NCBI GenBank assembly: GCA_903850885.1
Contig: CAINMU010000039.1
Coordinates: forward strand, 1 to 37,168
Direction of reading: 5' to 3'
Length of the DNA: 37,168 nucleotides
Origin: an uncultured Opitutia bacterium
GTDB taxonomy: Bacteria; Verrucomicrobiota; Verrucomicrobiia; Opitutales; UBA953
A program made the position numbers and the translations under genes. Within the stretch, counting starts at the first letter, position 1. Every line of letters starts with the position of its first letter. The notes below the pieces were generated by a model. That model was not told where the DNA came from. It searched no databases and was given only the letters and a program-made list of their open reading frames with translations. Of the stretch, positions 32,963-37,168 are shown one piece after another.

Positions 32963-34669
32963 TTAGAGAGCTGTGTCCTTACGGATGACCAAAGTTAAGG
33001 TGATTTTGGGAGAGTTAGCCGGGTTGAAATTCTGCTTGATGTCAGCGTCGGGAATTTCCGCGATGAACGGCGACTTGCGCAGGACCGCGAGCAACTCTTG
33101 TTCGCGGGTGGAATAAGGCTTCTTGGCGAAATTCGAGCCCGGTGAAATTTCAGGCAAAAGGAAACGCGCCGTGAGGACGATTTTGGTGACTTCGACGGGC
33201 GGTACCACAACCGTCCCAGGTGGCGAAGGCTCGACGGACGTGACGGCTGGGGGCACGACGCGCTTGACCTCGAGTTCTTCAATCCACGTATTCTTACAGC
33301 TGGAGACGCGAGACTGGAGGTCGGACAGGAAGGCGGGCCAATTAGGCCGACTCAGCGCCACATCCTCTAATTTTTTGTTAATCGCAAAAACTTCCGTGGC
33401 CTTTTTTCGTGTTTCTTCGATCGCGGCCTGATGGCCTCCCAACTCGGTTTTGCGCTTTACCAATTTGGCGGAAAGTTCTCGGTTAGTATCTGCGCCCTTA
33501 TCAAATGCCCACCAAATCGGCCAAGGAATCAAGGCCATCAGAAGGGCGGCGACCAATAAACCCGGCTTGCGACCATCAAAGGCAAGCTGGGCCGCGATAT
33601 CGCGGGGGATTAGGTTAACCCCCGTCACATGCGTGAGCACCAATCGAGCGGCTTCACCGATAACTTCCGAAATTTGGTGACGGGCGCGCTGCATGTTCTC
33701 CGGATCAACATCGGCACCGAGGGCCAAGACAGAGGAGGGATCAAAAGGCTCAACGGGCATCCGCAAGGTTTCGCAGAGTTGCTCTGAAAGGCCCGAGACC
33801 AGCGAACCACGACCGGTCAGCAAAATGCGGGTGGGCTGACGGCCGGCGGTTCCGCGACGCACATTGATCAACCGACGATTGATATCTTGGGTTAAGCGGC
33901 GAATGAAGCTTTGGGCATTCGCCTGCAGGATGGCGACCTGTGGGTCCGACTCCGGCAAATGGATGACACCCGAATAATAGCCGACCTTGATGGCTTCGGC
34001 ATTCATGAAGGGTTGCCCGGTATTATCGGAAACACCCTGGGTCAGGAGATTACCGCCGATATTGGCCGTCTGGATATTGGAACCGCTTGGGCCGATGAAA
34101 CTGAGGGTGGTCGAACGGGCGCCGATGTTGATGATCAGCACTTCTTCCGTAGCCGAACCGCCGGCCAGCAGGAAGGCCTGGCTGTCGAGCAACGGAGCGG
34201 CCTGAACAGATAATGGCCGCAGGCCAGTGGCGGCAACGAGGTTGGCAATCTTGCTCGCCATCTCGGTGCGCAGAGCAAAAAGGAGGACCTCGGCCTCAAC
34301 CCCGTCGGAGGCCATCACCTGGCTATCCCAAATTACCTCATTAAGTGGGTAAGGAATGGCATTCTGCGCTTCAAAGGCGACGATCTGAGCCTGACGTTGG
34401 CGCTCAACCTGAGGCACCTTCAAAGATTTCTGGAGGAGCAGAAAGCTTGGAGCGATGACCGTGACTTGTCCCGAAATGCCGTAAGTGGTGACCAGGTTGC
34501 CCAAAGCACCCATCGCTGTGTTCAGCCACTCGTCGTCATTAGTCAGACCGGGGGCGATTTCTTCGACGTAAAATTTTTCAAGCACCAACCCTTTGGATTG
34601 GACGCCAAAAAGTGAGACCGAGACATGTGACGCGGCGAGGTTTACAATAGTGGCCTTCTTCTGGCTCAT
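32963..34669 (-). CDS. PilM-PilN fusion protein of the pilus alignment complex
   Basis: A 568-residue protein. Residues 1-345 are a PilM-type actin-like ATPase: EAQNAIPYPLNEVIWDSQV near 100-118 is the PilM signature ('E...yIPfpleev..D..v'), VLIINIGARSTTLSFI near 177-192 is the phosphate-2 loop, and TRILLTGRGSLVSGL near 280-294 the adenosine loop. Residues 351-357 read VNLIPRD, the PilN peptide ('INLLP') that in two-protein systems inserts into PilM. A membrane helix follows at 369-387, then a coiled coil (about 395-430) and a ferredoxin-like PilN domain to the end. So PilM and PilN, separate in most pilus systems, are one chain here; both sides of the join read as intact. Confidence 0.88.
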   Translation of the reverse strand: MSQKKATIVNLAASHVSVSLFGVQSKGLVLEKFYVEEIAPGLTNDDEWLNTAMGALGNLVTTYGISGQVTVIAPSFLLLQKSLKVPQVERQRQAQIVAFEAQNAIPYPLNEVIWDSQVMASDGVEAEVLLFALRTEMASKIANLVAATGLRPLSVQAAPLLDSQAFLLAGGSATEEVLIINIGARSTTLSFIGPSGSNIQTANIGGNLLTQGVSDNTGQPFMNAEAIKVGYYSGVIHLPESDPQVAILQANAQSFIRRLTQDINRRLINVRRGTAGRQPTRILLTGRGSLVSGLSEQLCETLRMPVEPFDPSSVLALGADVDPENMQRARHQISEVIGEAARLVLTHVTGVNLIPRDIAAQLAFDGRKPGLLVAALLMALIPWPIWWAFDKGADTNRELSAKLVKRKTELGGHQAAIEETRKKATEVFAINKKLEDVALSRPNWPAFLSDLQSRVSSCKNTWIEELEVKRVVPPAVTSVEPSPPGTVVVPPVEVTKIVLTARFLLPEISPGSNFAKKPYSTREQELLAVLRKSPFIAEIPDADIKQNFNPANSPKITLTLVIRKDTAL

Positions 34670-34695
34670 ACAAAAGTCAGTAGTTTATGGGTTAA

Positions 34696-35403
34696 TTAGC
34701 GAGTAGGCACGTCCTCGCGGATAAACTCCGGCGAAGGCGGTACGACCACGGTATCCGCATAAAGAACCAGATACTGCGGGCGCAAGATCCCGGCCGAAAC
34801 GCCGACTCCGCGATCAGCAGCGTCTTTGGCGTTATCAAAATCAGCTTTTTTGGAAATATCCTTATGAACAGCCCGGGCATGATCGGCGGCGATCTTCCCA
34901 GCGGCGTCAAATAAAGGGACTTCATTGCCGCCGACCTCAATTTGGACGAAATAATAGTCAGGCTCCTTGTGCAGGACGTCGCGCTTGACGATATCTCCGG
35001 GCAGGTAAAAAACAACGGAGCGAGGCTGCTGCACTTCCATGGTCAAAACCGTCGCGCTCGCTCGATAGTAATTCCAGTCTTTGGCATCTTTAGAGGCATT
35101 CTTGTAAATTTGCGTCACGGTTACTTTTATTTTATCCACATAACGCTTGTTCACGATGGCTTTCGGATCGGCGCTGGCGGGGTTATAGTTCGCTTGCAAT
35201 TCAACCTGCATCCGATTCCAGGGGTAGATTTGACCGCCCAATTTAGTTTGGGTGAATTTCACATCTTTTACAGAGACGGGGGCCTTGGAACCCGCTCCTT
35301 TGACCGGCGTAGTTTCATCCCCCTTGGCGGCTTGGCCAAAGGCACCCAAGGTGGTGGTGAGTACCGCTAAAATAATAGCGGAAATAACTCGGAAATGGGG
35401 CAT
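34696..35403 (-). CDS. Exported Amuc_1102-like protein, first gene of the pilus operon
   Basis: From the ATG at 35403 this is a 235-residue protein with a signal peptide (about residues 1-22, cleavage near AFG-QA). The mature domain is beta rich and of Ig-like appearance: VKDVKFTQTKLGG, then YVDKIKVTVTQIYKN, then a C-terminal strand region QYLVLYADTVVVPPSPEFIRED. It occupies the place of Amuc_1102 in the Akkermansia cluster, a protein I recall as Ig-like in structure; the match here is by position, size and general pattern. An in-frame ATG at 35427 has GGAGG only one base away, too close to use normally, while 35403 follows CTCCCC like many starts in this window. Exact role in pilus assembly is unknown. 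Confidence 0.7.
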   Translation of the reverse strand: MPHFRVISAIILAVLTTTLGAFGQAAKGDETTPVKGAGSKAPVSVKDVKFTQTKLGGQIYPWNRMQVELQANYNPASADPKAIVNKRYVDKIKVTVTQIYKNASKDAKDWNYYRASATVLTMEVQQPRSVVFYLPGDIVKRDVLHKEPDYYFVQIEVGGNEVPLFDAAGKIAADHARAVHKDISKKADFDNAKDAADRGVGVSAGILRPQYLVLYADTVVVPPSPEFIREDVPTR

Positions 35404-35460
35404 GGGGAGTTCTTTGTTAGTCGGCATTCCTCCTCTGGCAAATGCAAAAGAAGGAACTAA

Positions 35461-35511
35461 AGTTACAGTCAGTAACTGCAAATAACTTGCAATTGGTAGC
35501 TGTTTTGCTAC
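35461..35511. promoter_or_regulatory. Three adjacent inverted repeats in a divergent promoter region
   Basis: In the 120-base gap between the pilus operon and the metal importer there are three dyads: AGTTAC-N5-GTAACT (35461-35477), TGCAA-N5-TTGCA (35477-35491) and GTAGC-N6-GCTAC (35496-35511). The first two have the spacing of dimer-binding operators. A zinc regulator (Zur) would fit the importer, but the motif is not one I can match firmly. No convincing -35/-10 pair was found. Confidence 0.42.
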
Positions 35512-35523
35512 GCCCTTTCTCCT

Positions 35524-36420
35524 GTGCTTCGGCTTACCTATTTAATCTTAATCTTGTTAAGTCCTCTACCTGGTTGGGGAAATGATTCTCCAAGCAAAGC
35601 GGGGGGGGTGATTTCCAGCTTCACCATTCCTGGTGACTGGGTCGCCAGTATTCTTCCTGCCCCATATAGACACCGGAGCCTTGTTCCGGAGCGAAGCGAG
35701 CTCCATGGCTATCAAATCAACGCTACTGACGCCCGAGATCTGGCAAAAGCTGAACTCATCGTCGGTTTGAGCCCAGAGCTTGAGCCCTGGCTGGCTGACT
35801 GGGTTAAGGCAAACCATCGGGAGGATGCCACCCTCTGGTTAACCCTGGAATCTAAGCCCACCATCCAGGCCATAGGTAATCAAACCGCGCCAGACCCACA
35901 CGTCTGGACAGATCCAATCCTGGTACTAAAAATTATCGGAAAATTACGCGACAAGCTCCAATCTTTATACCCACAGGCAAGCATGGAAGATTCTTATAAT
36001 CAGTTAGTTAAAGATGTCATAGCCGTTGATAACATCCTTCGTAGCTCTTTTGCCTTAATTCCGGCAAAGCAACGCCGGATCATCACCCAGCATGCCAACC
36101 TTGGGCCTTTTGCGCATCGCTACGGACTGACCGTGGCTTCGACAATCTTACAGAGCACTTCAACTGAGGCAGCCGACCCCTCGGCGAAGCAGTTCTCCCA
36201 GCTTCTTGAAACCATCCGAAGCCAGGGGGTTAGGGTCGTGGTGGTCGACGACGGCCAAAACGATACGATTGCTCAGCAACTTTGCCGAGACACCGGATTA
36301 CCGCCTCCGCTTCAACTTTCCTTTGAATTCTTGGAGCCCAAAGGCCTGGAAGGTGGCACTTGGGCAGGCATGATGCTTAGAAATGGCCGAATACTTCAAG
36401 CCGCACTCTTAAAACCATGA
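35524..36420 (+). CDS. ZnuA/TroA-type metal-binding protein of an ABC importer
   Basis: A 298-residue cluster 9 (A-1) periplasmic binding protein for zinc or manganese. It starts at GTG 35524, since no ATG lies upstream of the signal peptide (about residues 1-19, LSPLPGWG-ND). Metal-ligand positions are visible: ELHGYQ (first His), PDPHVWTDP (second His), ITQHANLGPFAHRYGL (third His) and VVVDDGQND near the C terminus (Asp). Three His plus an acidic residue favours zinc over manganese, where the third ligand is usually Glu. The long His-rich loop of many ZnuA proteins is missing. Its stop overlaps the ATPase start (ATGA). The membrane permease gene is not in the window and probably follows. 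Confidence 0.88.
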   Translation: MLRLTYLILILLSPLPGWGNDSPSKAGGVISSFTIPGDWVASILPAPYRHRSLVPERSELHGYQINATDARDLAKAELIVGLSPELEPWLADWVKANHREDATLWLTLESKPTIQAIGNQTAPDPHVWTDPILVLKIIGKLRDKLQSLYPQASMEDSYNQLVKDVIAVDNILRSSFALIPAKQRRIITQHANLGPFAHRYGLTVASTILQSTSTEAADPSAKQFSQLLETIRSQGVRVVVVDDGQNDTIAQQLCRDTGLPPPLQLSFEFLEPKGLEGGTWAGMMLRNGRILQAALLKP

Positions 36421-37168
36421 GCCTTATTTTCCCTCCATGGCTTCAACGCGTTAATGATGCGCCCCTAGAATTACTTCCAACCCTACCCTACGCTTCAGTC
36501 GAAAAAGCCCCTTGTCAGGGTAACGCCGTGCAAGCCGCGAATCTGTCAGCATCCGCAAGGCCTGATGGTCACCTCGCCTTCGAACAGGCCACCTTTGAGA
36601 TTCCTTGCGGCTGCCGGGCCGCTCTCATCGGGCCTAACGGCTCCGGAAAATCAACGGTCCTCCGCGTCTTGGCCGGACTGATCAAGCCCCGATCAGGGGA
36701 GGTCCAAGTTATAGGTTCGCCTCCCGCACTGGGTCGAAGCCGCGTGGCCTACCTCTCCCAACGTCCAACCTTCACGGAGAATTTCCCTCTTCAACTCCGT
36801 CGGCTGGTCCAGATGGGAACCTACGCCCACCACGGGTGGTTCGAGGAATGCCATCACGGCAATCAAAGCGTCGACCACGCCCTCGACCTCATGGGGCTCA
36901 CTGATTTAGCTGATCGCCCCGTCCATACGCTTTCAGGAGGCCAGCTCCAACGCGGCCTGCTGGCCCGTGCCACCGTGCAAGGCGCCGAAATCCTGCTGCT
37001 GGATGAACCCTATGCGGCGCTGGATCAAGCCAGTCGCGATATCGTCGAAAAATTCCTATTCGAACAAGGCCACGCTTTCACGGTCATCATGGCCACACAT
37101 GACCCGGCCGACTCACGTCGGTTTGATCGCATCTTGGAAATCAGAAATGGCACCGTCACCACCACCCA
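36417..37168 (+). CDS. Metal ABC transporter ATP-binding protein, ZnuC-like (3' end outside window)
   Basis: The frame runs from ATG 36417 through the window end, giving 250 residues without a stop. It is a nucleotide-binding subunit: Walker A GPNGSGKST at about 71-79, Q-loop YLSQRPTF near 112-119, signature LSGGQLQRG near 172-180, Walker B ILLLDEPYAALD near 192-203 and H-loop ATHDP near 226-230. It starts inside the stop of the metal-binding protein gene, so it is the ATPase of the same importer. About 37 residues precede the usual start of the domain; either this is a genuine extension or translation begins at GTG 36528 (residue 38). Confidence 0.9.
   Translation, partial: MSLIFPPWLQRVNDAPLELLPTLPYASVEKAPCQGNAVQAANLSASARPDGHLAFEQATFEIPCGCRAALIGPNGSGKSTVLRVLAGLIKPRSGEVQVIGSPPALGRSRVAYLSQRPTFTENFPLQLRRLVQMGTYAHHGWFEECHHGNQSVDHALDLMGLTDLADRPVHTLSGGQLQRGLLARATVQGAEILLLDEPYAALDQASRDIVEKFLFEQGHAFTVIMATHDPADSRRFDRILEIRNGTVTTT

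Overview
The window is a gene-dense bacterial chromosome segment of moderately high GC, with no gap over about 160 bases and no insertion sequence, phage gene or CRISPR array that I can see. The gene content points to the Verrucomicrobiota, perhaps an Opitutae-like lineage. The main reasons are a five-gene pilus/secretin cluster that resembles the Akkermansia Amuc_1098-1102 locus, a GldA/F/G-like ABC operon followed by DUF4340 and AsmA-like genes, and sparse Shine-Dalgarno sequences. This placement is inference from remembered gene families; no search was run.

Region 1 (1-8.5 kb) is mostly housekeeping: the 3' part of ftsY, aroB, a secreted N-formylglutamate-amidohydrolase-like protein, a small lipoprotein behind a phosphohexomutase, a membrane-anchored TPR-like protein, and a large secreted beta-propeller/phosphoesterase fusion. 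Region 2 (8.6-16.5 kb) is one plus-strand operon: ABC ATPase (GldA type), ABC-2 permease (GldF type), GldG-like auxiliary protein, DUF4340 protein and a 914-residue AsmA-like protein. Region 3 (16.5-19.4 kb) is accB-accC-prmB, the biotin carboxyl carrier and biotin carboxylase of fatty-acid synthesis with a ribosomal-protein/release-factor-type methyltransferase.

Region 4 (19.3-22.9 kb, minus strand) holds a GYF/YIP1 membrane protein, a DUF2752 protein and a membrane-anchored non-specific nuclease in one operon, then tRNA-Arg(TCT), folE2 and tRNA-Thr(CGT). Region 5 (23-27.8 kb) has an APH-fold sugar-kinase-like gene, a CvpA-like membrane protein, a tandem pair of uncharacterised paralogues (one exported, one without a signal peptide), and a stand-alone 5'-3' exonuclease set between two terminators with the same stem.

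Region 6 (27.8-35.4 kb, minus strand) is a pilMNOPQ-type assembly operon: an exported Amuc_1102-like protein, a PilM-PilN fusion, a PilO/Amuc_1100-like protein, an Amuc_1099-like protein in the PilP slot, and a PilQ-type secretin. Region 7 (35.5 kb to the end) is divergent from it and encodes a ZnuA-type metal-binding protein and the ATPase of the same ABC importer, cut by the window end. The 120-base gap between regions 6 and 7 is rich in dyad symmetry. The most interesting items are the PilM-PilN/Amuc_1100-like operon, the Gld-like/DUF4340/AsmA operon and the unknown paralogue pair.
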